Below, piece by piece: positions 49,315 through 60,388 of a stretch of 64,000 bases of DNA. The DNA lies in the NCBI RefSeq assembly GCF_030408755.1, contig NZ_CP047209.1, forward strand, positions 1,612,001 through 1,676,000. Reading direction: 5' to 3'. The notes beneath the pieces are model-generated. The model had not been told where the DNA came from. It worked only from the letters and a program-made list of their open reading frames with translations, and made no database searches. Source of the DNA: Corynebacterium felinum (GTDB lineage: Bacteria > Actinomycetota > Actinomycetes > Mycobacteriales > Mycobacteriaceae). How positions within the stretch are numbered: position 1 is the first letter of the stretch; the number at the start of each line of letters is the position of its first letter. Made by a program: the position numbers and the translations under genes.

Positions 49315-49875
49315 CTAAGCACCCCACCAAAAATGACAACCAAAAGCAGCCAGGAGCATCGCAGGACCATGAGGAACTCTACTCCTCCGACTAATCACTG
49401 CACCGAGAATAGTCAAAATTTGCGCGACCAGGATCGCAATAAAAACGGATTCACCGGCAATCACACCAGCAGGAAACGCAAGTTTCACATCCCCCATGCC
49501 CATGGGGCGCATCCGTGGCTTTATACCACCAGCCTGCGTTAACCTCCGACATTCAGAACTAACCCCGCTACTATCGGGCTCCTCCCCGCTCAGTGGCAGT
49601 TGTTGGGAAGAACCACAATCATCATCCACACTTACTGCCGCATGCGTTTTCGCACTTCGCCCCCTTCGAGGATCGAAAAACATGAGTGTGAGATTGAACA
49701 GGAGATAAAACAAAAACCACACCACACCTGGCCACCACGGATGAATAAAAAGAGCAGCAACAGGAATCGCGGGAAGAGTCAGAAAGTTAGGCAGGCGTAA
49801 ATAACGGAAATCATAATAACTTAAAGCCAACGCCCAAATAATAGCGACCGCATAACCAAACCCAACCCACATCAT
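49315..49875 (-). CDS. Orphan type IV prepilin peptidase-like protein (A24 family)
   Basis: Membrane aspartyl protease of the A24 family, which cleaves class III signal peptides of pilin-like proteins. The 186-residue product has several membrane helices and two catalytic-type aspartates, SYYDFRYLRLPN near residue 21 and PMGMGDVKL near 130 (GxGD). Between them is a hydrophilic insert of about 55 residues, longer than in short A24A members. No pilin or secretion genes are in the window. Similar orphan genes sit beside aroC/aroE in other corynebacteria. ATG 49872 (MWVGF) is an equivalent start. Confidence 0.85.
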   Translation of the reverse strand: MMWVGFGYAVAIIWALALSYYDFRYLRLPNFLTLPAIPVAALFIHPWWPGVVWFLFYLLFNLTLMFFDPRRGRSAKTHAAVSVDDDCGSSQQLPLSGEEPDSSGVSSECRRLTQAGGIKPRMRPMGMGDVKLAFPAGVIAGESVFIAILVAQILTILGAVISRRSRVPHGPAMLLAAFGCHFWWGA

Positions 49876-49984
49876 GCATACAGCATAGAATTGTGCGCCC
49901 CTTCAATCCGCGAAATAGCGCGAAAACACCACGATTCCTCGCAACTTATCAGCTAATTCTTCAACCCACCACAGCTGATCGCCA

Positions 49985-50833
49985 TCAACCAGCATCAATG
50001 CCAAGATCAGCACACAACGCCTGCCACATCGCCTCACGCGGAGCTTCATGCGAAGTAAACAATTTAAACTGCCCATAGGCTTGATGCGCCAACATCACGT
50101 GTCCTCCCACAGCCTGATAACCACGCGCCTGGGCAGTACACACCAATACCGTCGGCCACGGATCATAGATCACATCCAACACCCGCGTGCGAGCCAATGC
50201 ATCCACATAATCTGCAATTCCCGCCGAAGGAACCGTCGACACCACAACCACAGCCTTTTCTGCCAAAGCAGCCAGATCCGCAGAAAAATCAACCCATTGG
50301 ACTTCAATACCCAACGCATCGACCAGCGACGAAAACTCAGCACGACGATCCGAACGGTTCACAATCACCACACGGCGCACACCTTTGTGTACTAACGCCC
50401 ACAACGCTGGGCGGGCTGTGCCGCCTGCACCAATAATCAGTGCATAATCTTCGGGCGTGATGTCGGCGTCGATAAGCTCATCAAGTGCACCAACAACTCC
50501 GTCACAATCAGTATTATCAGCTAACCAACCATCGCCATCACGCACCAGCGTGTTCGCCGAACCAATTAACTGCGCCCGCTGAGTCACCGAGCTCGCAAAC
50601 GCCAGCGCAGCAAATTTGCCCGGCATAGTCACACTAAAGCCAACAAATTCTGCTCCCGCATTTTCCACAACGGAAGGAAGCTGCACATCGTCGCATTCGA
50701 TCGCACTGTACACCCAGTTATCCAAACCTAACGCCTTATAACCAGCATTATGCAGCACAGGCGAACGAGAATGCGTAATGGGCTTGCCTAACACAGCAGC
50801 ACGAAAAACCCCAGCACGTGAACTACCAGCCAT
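49985..50833 (-). CDS. aroE: Shikimate dehydrogenase
   Basis: Reduces 3-dehydroshikimate with NADPH. The 282-residue product has AAVLGKPITHSRSPVLHNAGY near residue 10, SVTMPGK near 67 (catalytic Lys), NTDCDGVVGAL near 103 and the nucleotide-binding GAGGTARPALWAL near 134. ATG 50833 (MAGSSRAGV) matches the family length; ATG 50875 gives 14 more unconserved residues. It follows mltG after a terminator, and the prepilin peptidase lies downstream. Confidence 0.94.
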   Translation of the reverse strand: MAGSSRAGVFRAAVLGKPITHSRSPVLHNAGYKALGLDNWVYSAIECDDVQLPSVVENAGAEFVGFSVTMPGKFAALAFASSVTQRAQLIGSANTLVRDGDGWLADNTDCDGVVGALDELIDADITPEDYALIIGAGGTARPALWALVHKGVRRVVIVNRSDRRAEFSSLVDALGIEVQWVDFSADLAALAEKAVVVVSTVPSAGIADYVDALARTRVLDVIYDPWPTVLVCTAQARGYQAVGGHVMLAHQAYGQFKLFTSHEAPREAMWQALCADLGIDAG

Positions 50834-50997
50834 GCCAACAAACCTACTTTCTTCACTGAAAAACTCTGTGCGCATACTCTACCCCACCAGTACGAACAAC
50901 CCACCCCACACACCCCGCACACTCCTCGCACGCTCGTGACACGCGATATTTACACTTGTGCGAAACCATAAGGCGCATCACTACCGAAAATAAAAGA

Positions 50998-51028
50998 AGC
51001 AGATGCGGCTTTCACAACCACACCTGCT
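50998..51028 (-). terminator. Intrinsic terminator after mltG
   Basis: On the minus strand AGCAGGTGTGGTT pairs with AAGCCGCATCTGCT (G-U pairs and one bulge), followed by TCTTTTATTTT. It lies 18 bases past the mltG stop. Confidence 0.8.
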
Positions 51029-51045
51029 TTTCCTTCGCGTTGAAA

Positions 51046-52197
51046 CTAACGATTAGAATTCAGCACACCATTAGCTAACGACTGCTGAACAGCATCGAGA
51101 TGTTCCTCGAAGGTATTCGTAAATACCGTCGTGCCATCAGTATGGGTGGTCACGAAGAACAACCAGTCACCCTCAGCAGGATTCTCCATCGCTTCAAGAG
51201 CTGGCAAGCTGGCCGCTGCAATAGGCGTTTCTGGCAACCCATCCTTAGCGTAAGTATTCCATGGCGTCTCACGGGCACGATCCTCATCGGTGGTAGCCAC
51301 CTCAACATCACTGAGCCCATAATTCACGGTTGAATCAAACTCCAAACGCATGGGCTTAGCCAAACGGTTCAAAATAACCCGCGCAACCTTATCAAAATCA
51401 CCAGCTGGTGCCTCGCGCTCCACCAAAGAAGCAGCAATCAACAGCTCATAAGGCGACATACCCACAGCCTGAGCACGCTGCTGAATACCAGTAGATTCAA
51501 ACTGCTTAGCCGAACGCGAAATCAAATCCGACAAAATCTGGCGTGCATCATGATTCGGATTCACCACATATTTGCCAGGGGCAATCAAGCCCTCTAAACG
51601 ACGCGGATCATTCCCGCGGGCGCTCACCTTTTCCTGCGCCCACTGCGGAACACCCAAATCAGAAAGTTTTGCAGTAGCACCAACATTGTGCAACGTTTCC
51701 GGCTTAATACAATTTGTAGACCCCGCCGAACACGTCACCTGCGAAATCTGGCTATAAATACCCGGCCGAGTAGAACCCGCAACCACCGTGACATCCATCA
51801 ACGTCGAACCACCAGGAATATCCAGCATTTCCACTTGGTTATTGGGGTCTAATAATGCTGCCACTGCGGAATCAGCACTCATCATTTCTTGAAGCCGATA
51901 CACACCCGGTTGAATACTCGCTGCTCTAGGATTACTTAAAGCAGCCGTCTGAAAGGCTTGATTTGTGGCCACAATCCCCCGCTCAGCAAGCTCTGGGCCA
52001 ATTTCAGAAATCGAAGACCCCTCTTCAATCGTGACCAATTGAATAACCCCATTACCCTGCCCCACATAATCAGTAGGCGGGCGGTTAACAATTGAGACAC
52101 CGATATACACGACTGCCCCTATCAAAAGGACCAGGGCAGCAATAAGCACTGCTGCCGCACGCTGCCGCCTCTTTACATACTTAGGCTCCATGCGCAT
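51046..52197 (-). CDS. mltG: Endolytic transglycosylase MltG
   Basis: Membrane-anchored lytic transglycosylase that releases nascent peptidoglycan strands. The 383-residue product has a short cytosolic basic N-terminus (YVKRRQR), one membrane helix (about 14-36), a LysM-like region (about 45-110), and the YceG catalytic domain with LLIAASLVEREAPAGDFDKV near 255 (catalytic Glu) and RLEFDSTVNYGL near 285. ruvX starts close upstream, giving the alaS-ruvX-mltG-aroE order common in actinobacteria. Confidence 0.95.
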   Translation of the reverse strand: MRMEPKYVKRRQRAAAVLIAALVLLIGAVVYIGVSIVNRPPTDYVGQGNGVIQLVTIEEGSSISEIGPELAERGIVATNQAFQTAALSNPRAASIQPGVYRLQEMMSADSAVAALLDPNNQVEMLDIPGGSTLMDVTVVAGSTRPGIYSQISQVTCSAGSTNCIKPETLHNVGATAKLSDLGVPQWAQEKVSARGNDPRRLEGLIAPGKYVVNPNHDARQILSDLISRSAKQFESTGIQQRAQAVGMSPYELLIAASLVEREAPAGDFDKVARVILNRLAKPMRLEFDSTVNYGLSDVEVATTDEDRARETPWNTYAKDGLPETPIAAASLPALEAMENPAEGDWLFFVTTHTDGTTVFTNTFEEHLDAVQQSLANGVLNSNR

Positions 52198-52248
52198 AGT
52201 GACCTGGTTCTCCTTCGGTTGCCTAAAACAGTTACAGATGTTTCCATA

Positions 52249-52758
52249 CTACTGGTTGGTTTCATTGACGTGGCTAAGGAACACGGCCCGCCCATCCAAC
52301 CACGATTGCAAAATCTCCACCGCCGCGGCCTGATCAACAACCTTACGTCCGTGCTTCTCAGACACACCAGAAGCACGCAGTGCTTGCGCCGCAATCACAG
52401 TCGAAAGGCGCTCATCAGCCATTTTCACCGGAATATGTGGGCACCGGCGACGAATACGAAACGCAATTTCCTTCGCATGCTTTATGCTCGACGAATCTAA
52501 AGCTTTCAAGGTGCGCGGAAGACCCACCACAACTTCCACCACAGAATGCTGTGCAATTAATTCCACAATCCGATCGATATCTTCCTGATCAGAATCCTTA
52601 AAACCCGTTTTCCGGGGCACAGTTTCCAACGGCATAGCAAGTGTTGCATCGGAGCCTGAGAGCGCTAAACCAATGCGCACCGTGCCCACATCAACACCCA
52701 GACGACGCCCAGCACCTGGATCATTTTCGCCAGGCTGATCGGGAACAATTTGAGCCAT
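52249..52758 (-). CDS. ruvX: Putative pre-16S rRNA nuclease / Holliday junction resolvase-like RuvX
   Basis: YqgF/RuvX family, RNase H-like fold, implicated in 16S rRNA 5' end maturation. The 169-residue product has [17 protein letters not shown] near residue 20 (first Asp), [13 protein letters not shown] near 75 (Glu region) and [15 protein letters not shown] near 113 with [13 protein letters not shown] near 140 (last Asp). It lies 51 bases upstream of mltG and follows alaS after a terminator. Confidence 0.95.
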   Translation of the reverse strand: MAQIVPDQPGENDPGAGRRLGVDVGTVRIGLALSGSDATLAMPLETVPRKTGFKDSDQEDIDRIVELIAQHSVVEVVVGLPRTLKALDSSSIKHAKEIAFRIRRRCPHIPVKMADERLSTVIAAQALRASGVSEKHGRKVVDQAAAVEILQSWLDGRAVFLSHVNETNQ

Positions 52759-52877
52759 AAACCTTAACCATCCTCACATACAATTCGCTATTGTCCTATT
52801 CCCGGCGAAAGCCATTCGCACCGCAAGCATTCGCAACAACTACGCCCAGGATTACTCCACACAGGAAAACCAGAAAA

Positions 52878-52913
52878 GGGAGCGCTTTGAAAGTAACCTC
52901 TCAAAGCACTCCC
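52878..52913 (-). terminator. Intrinsic terminator after alaS
   Basis: GGGAG-c-GCTTTGA pairs with TCAAAGC-a-CTCCC, 12 bp with one mismatch, loop 10. On the minus strand it is followed by TTTTCTGGTTTT. It lies about 85 bases past the alaS stop. Confidence 0.8.
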
Positions 52914-52997
52914 CCTCGCCGAGAGCAGAAACCACTACAACGCTACAAACCTTAGTGGTTTTACTTTCTCGACTTGTCCGCGCTCAGGCGGACCACA

Positions 52998-55664
52998 CTA
53001 GATCTGAGACACTACTGTTGCCACAGCACCAAACGCAGCGTCCAAGCCCTCAGCACGGGAACCGGAGCCCTGAGCCATATCAGGCTTACCGCCACCACGT
53101 CCATCGACGTACTCGCCCATAGCCTTGACAAGATCACCGGACTTAATGCCCTTGGCAACAGCAGCCTTCGTTGCAGCAACCACAAATGGTACCTTTGCAC
53201 CTTCAGCGCTTGCCAATACAACCACACCGGCGTTCTCGCCGAGCTTGTTCTTCACATCTAACGCCAAGGTACGCAGGTCGCCGGCAGAAGTGCCGTCCGG
53301 AAGTCGCACAGAAACCACACGCACACCATTGATGTCATGTGCAGCGTGGATCAGATCACCAGACTGTGCCATCAGCTGAGCTTGACGCAGATCCTCAATC
53401 TTCTTTTCTGCTTCCTTGAGTTTCTGGCTCAGCGCAGCAATACGGTCAGGAACCTCTTCAGAAGGAGCCTTCAACGCAGTAGCAATTCCACTCATCACAG
53501 CGCGCTCCTTCGACAGGTAGCGGAAGGAATCAAGACCGGAATAAGCCTCAATGCGGCGGACACCGGAGCCCACGGAAGACTCCCCCAAAACCGCCACAGG
53601 GCCGATCTGAGAAGAGTGCGCAACGTGCGTACCACCACATAGCTCCATAGAGAAAGGGCCACCAATCTCTACAACACGCACCAGATCACCATAGTTCTCA
53701 CCGAACAGGGCCAGTGCACCCATTGCTTTTGCTTCGTCGAGCGAAGTCTCGATAGTGTTCACAGCCCAGTCAGCATCCACTGCTTGGTTGGTGACTTCTT
53801 CGATCTGCTTCAGCTGGTCAGGAGTCAGTGCCTCCGTGTAGTTGAAGTCGAAACGCAGGTAGCCTGGCTTATTCATGGAACCAGCCTGAACCGCTGTTGG
53901 TCCAAGAACTTCACGCAATGCTGCGTGAATCAAGTGTGTACCCGAGTGTGCCTGGCGTGCGGCATGGCGCCACGCCTTATCCACCTGAGCGGTGACGGTA
54001 TCGCCTAGGCCCAAACCACCAGTTTCCACTGTGGCACGGTGTACCCACAGCTTCTTACCAATCTTTTGAACATCGTTGATTTTCAGAACAGTGTCGCCGA
54101 CAAGAATTTCACCGCGGTCACCAATCTGGCCACCGGACTCTGCATACAATGGTGAGGCATCCAAAATGACCTCAACCTGCTGGCCTGCATGTACCTCGTT
54201 GACCTTCTCGCCGTCTAAGATCAGGCCAACGATCGTGGATTCAGCTTCCAAGTTGTCGTAACCAACAAACTCGGTAGGGTTGTTGTCCACCCACTCGCGG
54301 TAAATGGACAGATCAGTGTGTCCGTGCTTCTTAGCGCGGGAATCGGCCTTGGCGCGGGCGCGCTGCTGCGCCATGAGAGTATCGAAACCTTCGGTATCAA
54401 CGCTCAGGCCAGCTTCGGCAGCCATCTCCAAAGTGAGGTCGATAGGGAAACCGTAGGTATCGTGCAATGCGAAGGCATCTTTGCCCACGAGGGTGCTTGC
54501 ACCGGAAGCCTTGACTTTGGCTGCTGCCTCTTCGAAAAGCTGAGTGCCGGATTCGAGGGTCTTCAAGAAAGCGTTTTCTTCGGTAATTGCGACGCGAAGA
54601 ATGCGCTCACGGTTGTCCGCGATTTCTGGGTAAGACGGAGTCATGGTGTCCATGATGGTGTTCATGAATACATCCATGGTCTTCGACTGTGCACCCAGTA
54701 GTCGGGCAGAACGAATAATGCGACGCAGCAAGCGGCGCAGAATGTAGCCACGGCCTTCGTTACCTGGGGTAACTCCGTCGAGAATCAGCATCATTGCGGT
54801 GCGGGAGTGGTCAGCGATTACACGGAAGCGAATATCGCTGTCCTTGTCCTTACCGTATTCGGAGCCGCTAAGCTTTTGCGCAGCATCGATAACAGGACGA
54901 AGAAGGTCAGTTTCGTACACGTTGTCGACGCCCTGCAGCAGGCAGGCGACGCGCTCGACACCCATGCCGGTATCGATGTTCTTCTTCGGCAGTGGACCGA
55001 GGATTTCAAAGTTATCTTTACCGATGCCTTCCCCGCGCTCATTCTGCATGAACACAAGGTTCCAAATTTCGAGGTAGCGGGAATCGTCGGCAATAGGGCC
55101 GCCTTCTTTGCCGTATGCTGGGCCACGGTCGTAGTAAATTTCCGAGCACGGGCCACACGGTCCGGGAACACCCATGGACCAGTAGTTGTCAGCCATGCCG
55201 AGGCGCTGAATGCGATCAGCAGGAAGACCGATTTCCTTCTCCCAGATTTCAGCGGCCTCGTCGTCGTCGAGGTAGACGGTGACCCAGAGCTTTTCCGGGT
55301 CAAAGCCGTAGCCACCTTCGTCAACGGAGTTGGTCAAAAGAGCCCACGCATGCTTGATCGCACCTTCTTTGAAGTACTGGCCGAAGGAGAAGTTGCCGGC
55401 CATCTGGAAGAAGGTGTTGTGGCGGGTGGTAATTCCAACCTCTTCGATGTCGAGAGTACGCACGCACTTCTGAATCGAGGTTGCGGTGCCGCTTTCGAAG
55501 GGTGGATTTTGTTGCCCGAGGAAGTAGGGCTTGAAGGGGACCATACCCGCGTTGACGAATAGCAGGTTGGGGTCGTCCAAGATTAGTGAGGCGGACGGGA
55601 CTGCAACGTGCCCGGCCTTAACGAAGTGGTTGGTAAATCGCTCCCGAATTTCGTGAGTTTGCAT
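52998..55664 (-). CDS. alaS: Alanyl-tRNA synthetase
   Basis: Charges tRNA-Ala. The 888-residue product has the class II catalytic core ([19 protein letters not shown] at the N-terminus, [15 protein letters not shown] near 34, [13 protein letters not shown] near 174), the tRNA-recognition helices, an editing domain with the zinc-site [13 protein letters not shown] near 575 and CGGTHV near 680, and a C-terminal DHHA1-type oligomerisation/C-Ala domain ending [12 protein letters not shown]. Complete and typical. Confidence 0.97.
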   Translation of the reverse strand: MQTHEIRERFTNHFVKAGHVAVPSASLILDDPNLLFVNAGMVPFKPYFLGQQNPPFESGTATSIQKCVRTLDIEEVGITTRHNTFFQMAGNFSFGQYFKEGAIKHAWALLTNSVDEGGYGFDPEKLWVTVYLDDDEAAEIWEKEIGLPADRIQRLGMADNYWSMGVPGPCGPCSEIYYDRGPAYGKEGGPIADDSRYLEIWNLVFMQNERGEGIGKDNFEILGPLPKKNIDTGMGVERVACLLQGVDNVYETDLLRPVIDAAQKLSGSEYGKDKDSDIRFRVIADHSRTAMMLILDGVTPGNEGRGYILRRLLRRIIRSARLLGAQSKTMDVFMNTIMDTMTPSYPEIADNRERILRVAITEENAFLKTLESGTQLFEEAAAKVKASGASTLVGKDAFALHDTYGFPIDLTLEMAAEAGLSVDTEGFDTLMAQQRARAKADSRAKKHGHTDLSIYREWVDNNPTEFVGYDNLEAESTIVGLILDGEKVNEVHAGQQVEVILDASPLYAESGGQIGDRGEILVGDTVLKINDVQKIGKKLWVHRATVETGGLGLGDTVTAQVDKAWRHAARQAHSGTHLIHAALREVLGPTAVQAGSMNKPGYLRFDFNYTEALTPDQLKQIEEVTNQAVDADWAVNTIETSLDEAKAMGALALFGENYGDLVRVVEIGGPFSMELCGGTHVAHSSQIGPVAVLGESSVGSGVRRIEAYSGLDSFRYLSKERAVMSGIATALKAPSEEVPDRIAALSQKLKEAEKKIEDLRQAQLMAQSGDLIHAAHDINGVRVVSVRLPDGTSAGDLRTLALDVKNKLGENAGVVVLASAEGAKVPFVVAATKAAVAKGIKSGDLVKAMGEYVDGRGGGKPDMAQGSGSRAEGLDAAFGAVATVVSQI

Positions 55665-55716
55665 TCTTCCTCTTTCTCATTTGCGCTTTCTTTTTCAAAG
55701 CGCATACACAGTTTGC

Positions 55717-57048
55717 TTACTTTAGCACCTTGCCACGAGTTAATGCTTTTAGCTTGCTCATAACTGCACGAATGCGGGATTCATTTCCGTGGTTAGAGGG
55801 TTGATAATACTGTGCTCCTTGGAGCGTATCGGGAAGATATTGTTGCCTGACCACGCCGTTTGGGTGATCGTGTGGGTACAGGTAGCCGACGGCGTTGCCC
55901 AGTGCTTCTGCCCCTGAGTAGTGTCCGTCACGCAGGTGTGCGGGTACTGTTCCAGATTTTCCGGCACGAACGTCTGCGATAGCGGCGTCAATTGCTCTAA
56001 GAACAGCATTAGATTTCGGTGCTGTCGCAAGATAAATGGTGGCTTCTGCTAGTGGAATCCGTGCTTCAGGTAGTCCGATGAGTTGGGCGGCTTCGGCGGC
56101 GGCTACTGCAATCGGGAGGGCGTGGGGATCGGCCATTCCGATGTCTTCGGCGGCGTGCACGATGAGGCGTCGTGCGATGAAACGTGGGTCTTCCCCAGCG
56201 TCGACCATTCGGGCAAGGTAGTGCAGTGCTGCATCGGGGTCGGATCCACGAATCGATTTGATAAAGGCACTGGTGACGTCGTAGTGCTGGTCCCCGTCGC
56301 GGTCGTAGCGCACAATAGCTTTATCGATGGTGTCTTCGACGATTCTTCGTGTGAGTACTCCCCCATCGGGGACGGCTTCGGCGGCAGCTTCAAGATAGGT
56401 GAGGCTGCGCCGAGCGTCCCCACTGGCGAGAGAGACAAGCACATTAATAGCGTCGTCTTCTGCGGTGATGCGTGAGCCAAGCCCTCGCTTATCGACGAGC
56501 GCACGGTGAATCACTTGCGTTACTGCTTGATCCGACAGCGGTTGCAACTGAATAAGAAGAGAACGTGATAATAGTGGCGAAACCACGGAGAAACTGGGGT
56601 TTTCCGTTGTTGCAGCGACCAGCAAAACCACGCGGTTTTCAACAGCTGCTAATAGTGCATCTTGTTGTGTCTTAGAAAAGCGATGGACCTCATCGATAAA
56701 CAGCACCGTAGTGGTGCCGTGAATAAGATCGCGGCGGGCTTGATCGATAACCGCGCGGACTTCTTTTACTCCAGAATTCAGCGCAGAAAGCCCCACGAAC
56801 TTCTTTCCGGTTGCAGTGGAGATCAAGGAGGCGATGGTGGTCTTACCAGTTCCAGGGGGACCGTAAAGGATCACGCTGGCCTCACCATGGCCGTCGATAA
56901 GCCTGCGCAAAGGCCGACCGGGGCCTAACACATGCTCTTGCCCGACCACTTCCTCCAGCGTGCGCGGCCGCATTCGTGCGGCTAGTGGCGCGTGCGCGGA
57001 GATTTCGAAGTAGTCGGGTGACGGCGTGGGGTCGTCGAAAAGCATCAA
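55717..57048 (-). CDS. rarA: Replication-associated recombination protein A (RarA/MgsA)
   Basis: AAA+ ATPase acting at stalled replication forks, a clamp-loader relative. The 443-residue product has [16 protein letters not shown] near residue 27, Walker [10 protein letters not shown] near 64, Walker [18 protein letters not shown] near 113, sensor ATTENPSF near 150, and the C-terminal tetramerisation region with [21 protein letters not shown] near 380. It lies 52 bases upstream of alaS and 4 bases from the phosphotransferase gene. Confidence 0.95.
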   Translation of the reverse strand: MMLFDDPTPSPDYFEISAHAPLAARMRPRTLEEVVGQEHVLGPGRPLRRLIDGHGEASVILYGPPGTGKTTIASLISTATGKKFVGLSALNSGVKEVRAVIDQARRDLIHGTTTVLFIDEVHRFSKTQQDALLAAVENRVVLLVAATTENPSFSVVSPLLSRSLLIQLQPLSDQAVTQVIHRALVDKRGLGSRITAEDDAINVLVSLASGDARRSLTYLEAAAEAVPDGGVLTRRIVEDTIDKAIVRYDRDGDQHYDVTSAFIKSIRGSDPDAALHYLARMVDAGEDPRFIARRLIVHAAEDIGMADPHALPIAVAAAEAAQLIGLPEARIPLAEATIYLATAPKSNAVLRAIDAAIADVRAGKSGTVPAHLRDGHYSGAEALGNAVGYLYPHDHPNGVVRQQYLPDTLQGAQYYQPSNHGNESRIRAVMSKLKALTRGKVLK

Positions 57049-57052
57049 GGCC

Positions 57053-58399
57053 TTAGCTCAACCGTTCAACGACATCGTGGGCAAATTCTGCCACGGCTGG
57101 GAAGCGCGCATCTTTGCCGCGGGAGGCGAAACGGTGCAGCGCTTCGAAGGTTTCAAAAAGGTCGCGGCGAATTAAACGAAGATCTTCGACTGGGTCAATC
57201 GCCCCCATTTCATCCGAAGAGTCGAAGTTTTCGCCACTACGAATTGCACCAGCCATAGTATTGCTAGAGCCAGTTGCCACCCCGCTGAGTGGGTTGGCGG
57301 AGCTTAAGGGGTTACCAGAAAGCAATTCAATAGCCCACGGTGCGGATGTCTCGACCAATTCAGCAATGAACTCTTCGGAATCGAAGCGTTCGAGATCAAG
57401 GGTGCTAAATGTTTCTTCATCCACTCCAAAGTGCATGAGGGCAACGGAGGAGAAACTCCAGCCCACCAGCGCCGTGACGATCCGTGCGTGCAGACGTTCC
57501 CTATTGTTCACGTTTGGCCAGATCTTCGACACTTCGTGCACCCACGAGTCGATGAAAGCATCTGCTTCCTGATCGGAAATGGGTTGGGTGCCTAAGAATT
57601 GCGGGAAACCTGCAATCACACAGGCAACATCGAAGGTGGCGTCCCTGAATCCAGCCCATTCGTAGTCAAGGAAGTGGGTGCGGTGATCGGCAACCAAAAT
57701 ATTGTCTGGGCTCAGGTCAAAGGGTGTGAATGCCCGATGTTGCCCCGACACGAGTCGACGGCTGGCATCAGTTGCAAAATTGTGCACGTCGTCGGGAATC
57801 GTGATCCCTGCTGCCGCCACGAGTCGTTGCCCGCAGGGGATTGCGAGCTGGATCATGCGTTCACGATATTCGTGGAATCTCTTGATGTTCGGGTGGCGTG
57901 CAAGCATGCGCCCAAGAAGGATATGAAAGTCCTGCTCTTTACTTGCGGTGCCCGAGTGCATTTTGCCCAGTGCACGCCCAAGGTTGCGCAGCAGGGAAAG
58001 GCGGGTGCTGTCTTCTTTGGTTGTCAGTAGATCCGCCACGGTGTCGCCGTCGCCAGCATCAGTAATGACGAGGAGTTTCTTCTCCACATCATAAGCGAGA
58101 AGCACTGGCCCAGGGCGTACTTCTTCGTTGAGGCTGGTGGTGAATTGGTAGGCGACGATTTCGCGAATGAGGCTTGCTTTCTCAGCAACGTTGTCGGCGC
58201 TGGGCACGTATTTGAGTACCACGGATTTGTGTTGCAAGAACGGTGAGGGCGCTACTTTTACGCGCATGACCACAGCGTTTCCAGAACCAGCGAGGTCTTT
58301 GGCCTCTAATAGTTGCTGGGTGCCACCGAATCGTTGCGAGAGTAATGCTTGAGCATTGGCAACAATTTCTTGGGTCAGTTCTGGGCTAGGGTTGTTCAT
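57053..58399 (-). CDS. Phosphotransferase-family protein (APH/choline kinase-like fold)
   Basis: The 448-residue protein has a kinase-like fold: an N-lobe with [26 protein letters not shown] (Lys and Glu) near 70, a hinge, and C-lobe motifs [13 protein letters not shown] near 220 (catalytic loop Asp and Asn) and [17 protein letters not shown] near 238 (metal-binding Asp). The usual HxD of the catalytic loop is not evident (PFD instead). A Ser/Gly-rich, then acidic segment follows near 375-410. Substrate unknown; it could phosphorylate a small metabolite. ATG 58399 is chosen. It is followed by rarA after 4 bases, so they are likely co-expressed. Confidence 0.8.
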   Translation of the reverse strand: MNNPSPELTQEIVANAQALLSQRFGGTQQLLEAKDLAGSGNAVVMRVKVAPSPFLQHKSVVLKYVPSADNVAEKASLIREIVAYQFTTSLNEEVRPGPVLLAYDVEKKLLVITDAGDGDTVADLLTTKEDSTRLSLLRNLGRALGKMHSGTASKEQDFHILLGRMLARHPNIKRFHEYRERMIQLAIPCGQRLVAAAGITIPDDVHNFATDASRRLVSGQHRAFTPFDLSPDNILVADHRTHFLDYEWAGFRDATFDVACVIAGFPQFLGTQPISDQEADAFIDSWVHEVSKIWPNVNNRERLHARIVTALVGWSFSSVALMHFGVDEETFSTLDLERFDSEEFIAELVETSAPWAIELLSGNPLSSANPLSGVATGSSNTMAGAIRSGENFDSSDEMGAIDPVEDLRLIRRDLFETFEALHRFASRGKDARFPAVAEFAHDVVERLS

Positions 58400-58433
58400 C
58401 CTTAGGAAACCTCTTTGCTTAACAATCAAGAAG

Positions 58434-58485
58434 GACCTATCCCCTTGTGTCCCGCGACTATGTCGTGGGGATGTGGAGATAGGTC
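58434..58485 (-). terminator. Hairpin after aspS
   Basis: On the minus strand GACCTATCTCC pairs with GGGGATAGGTC (11 bp, one G-U) across a 30-base loop with its own small stem, followed by CTTCTTGATTG. Placed between aspS and the phosphotransferase gene. Confidence 0.65.
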
Positions 58486-58502
58486 TTCCATGTTACCTTG
58501 CG

Positions 58503-60299
58503 CTAGTTCTTTTCAGCCTTAGGTTTGAAATCAACACCAGTTTCTTTGCGCTGCTGCGCTGGGATTGGGGCTGGCGCGTCGGTCAGTGGGTCGACGCCGC
58601 CACCGGACTTCGGGAAGGCGATGACGTCGCGGATGGAATCGAATCCGCCCAGCAGGGAGACAATTCGGTCCCAGCCAAATGCAATACCGCCGTGAGGAGG
58701 TGCACCGAATGCGAAGGCTTCGAGCAGGAAGCCGAACTTTTCCTGTGCTTCTTCCTCGCTAATGCCCATCACCTTGAACACGCGCTCTTGAATGTCGCGA
58801 CGGTGGATACGAATGGAGCCACCACCGATTTCGTTGCCGTTGCACACGATATCGTATGCATATGCCAGTGCTTCGCCTGGGTTGGTATCGAAGGTGTCCT
58901 GGGACTCTGGCTTCGGGGAGGTGAATGCATGGTGAACTGCGGTCCATGCAGAGTGTCCGAGAGCGACGTCGCCGGAAGCGGTCGCGTCAGCGGATGGCTC
59001 GAACATTGGGGCGTCGACGACCCAGGTGAATGCCCAGTCGTCTTCCTTGATGAGGTCGAGTTTGCGGGCGATTTCGCCACGAGCTGCGCCGAGCAGTGCG
59101 CGGGAGCTCTTGGTGTCGCCTGCTGCGAAGAAGATGCAGTCGCCTGGCTTAGCGCCGACGTGTGCTGCGATTCCTGCGCGCTCGTCATCGGAGAGGTTCT
59201 TGGCTACAGGCCCACCGAGTTCACCGTCTTCGCCCACGAGGATGTAGGCAAGGCCCTTGGCGCCGCGCTGCTTTGCCCATTCTTGCCAGCCGTCAAGTTG
59301 GCGGCGTGGCTGGGATGCGCCACCTTCCATCACCACTGCGCCGACGTATTCATTTTGGAAAACACGGAATGGGGTGTTGGCGAAGAACTCGGTGCATTCG
59401 ACAAGCTGAATGTCGAAACGCAGGTCTGGCTTGTCGGAGCCATAAAGGCGCATGGCTTCGTGGTAGGTCATGCGTGGGATTGGCAGTGGGATTTCGTAGC
59501 CGATGAGCTTCCACAACTCTGCAACGATTTCTTCGGCAAGCGCGATCACGTCTTCCTGATCCACGAAGCTCATTTCGATGTCGAGCTGGGTGAATTCTGG
59601 CTGGCGGTCAGCACGGAAGTCTTCATCGCGGTAGCAGCGTGCGATCTGGTAGTAGCGTTCCATGCCCGCAACCATGAGCAACTGTTTGAACAGCTGTGGG
59701 GATTGAGGCAGCGCGTACCAAGAGCCTGGCTTGAGGCGTGCTGGAACCAGGAAATCGCGCGCACCTTCAGGAGTGGAACGGGTGAGAGTGGGGGTTTCGA
59801 TTTCCACAAAGTCGTGGGTGTCGAGAACTTTGCGTGCTGCCTGATTCGCCTTCGAGCGTAAGCGTAGTGCGCCGCCTTGGGTTGGGCGTCGCAGGTCGAG
59901 GTAGCGGTACTTGAGTCGCGCTTCTTCGCCTACTTCGCCCCCCTTGGCAGAGTCGTCAATTTGGAATGGCAGTGGTGCGGCCTCATTGAGCACTTCCATT
60001 TCGGTGACGTTAATTTCGACGTCGCCAGATGGGAGGTTGGGGTTTTCAGATCCTGCTGGTCGTAGTTCGACAACGCCGGTGATCTTGAGGCAAAATTCGC
60101 TGCGGAGGTGGTGAGCTTGCTCCGCTACCTTATTCTCGCGGAATACGACCTGTGCGATGCCGGAGGAGTCGCGTAGGTCAATAAAGATTACGCCACCGTG
60201 GTCGCGACGGCGGGATACCCAGCCTGTCAGGGTTACTGTCTGGCCAGCTGTCTCCTTGCGGAGTTCTCCCGCGAGATGAGTGCGCAGCACGTGCACCAA
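58503..60299 (-). CDS. aspS: Aspartyl-tRNA synthetase
   Basis: Charges tRNA-Asp (and perhaps tRNA-Asn where GatCAB is used; not decidable here). The 598-residue bacterial-type product has an N-terminal OB domain ([19 protein letters not shown] near 25), class II motif 2 [13 protein letters not shown] near 225, the GAD insertion domain (about 285-420), and motif 3 [13 protein letters not shown] near 550. The C-terminus ends FKPKAEKN. A divergent plus-strand peptidase gene starts 89 bases upstream. Confidence 0.97.
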   Translation of the reverse strand: MVHVLRTHLAGELRKETAGQTVTLTGWVSRRRDHGGVIFIDLRDSSGIAQVVFRENKVAEQAHHLRSEFCLKITGVVELRPAGSENPNLPSGDVEINVTEMEVLNEAAPLPFQIDDSAKGGEVGEEARLKYRYLDLRRPTQGGALRLRSKANQAARKVLDTHDFVEIETPTLTRSTPEGARDFLVPARLKPGSWYALPQSPQLFKQLLMVAGMERYYQIARCYRDEDFRADRQPEFTQLDIEMSFVDQEDVIALAEEIVAELWKLIGYEIPLPIPRMTYHEAMRLYGSDKPDLRFDIQLVECTEFFANTPFRVFQNEYVGAVVMEGGASQPRRQLDGWQEWAKQRGAKGLAYILVGEDGELGGPVAKNLSDDERAGIAAHVGAKPGDCIFFAAGDTKSSRALLGAARGEIARKLDLIKEDDWAFTWVVDAPMFEPSADATASGDVALGHSAWTAVHHAFTSPKPESQDTFDTNPGEALAYAYDIVCNGNEIGGGSIRIHRRDIQERVFKVMGISEEEAQEKFGFLLEAFAFGAPPHGGIAFGWDRIVSLLGGFDSIRDVIAFPKSGGGVDPLTDAPAPIPAQQRKETGVDFKPKAEKN

Positions 60300-60388
60300 A
60301 TCCTTTCAATTTATTTTTACACTGTGTTCAGAGTTAAGAATTGTACACCCCGCACACCAAGGTGGGTCAATATGAAACAATGTAGGGT

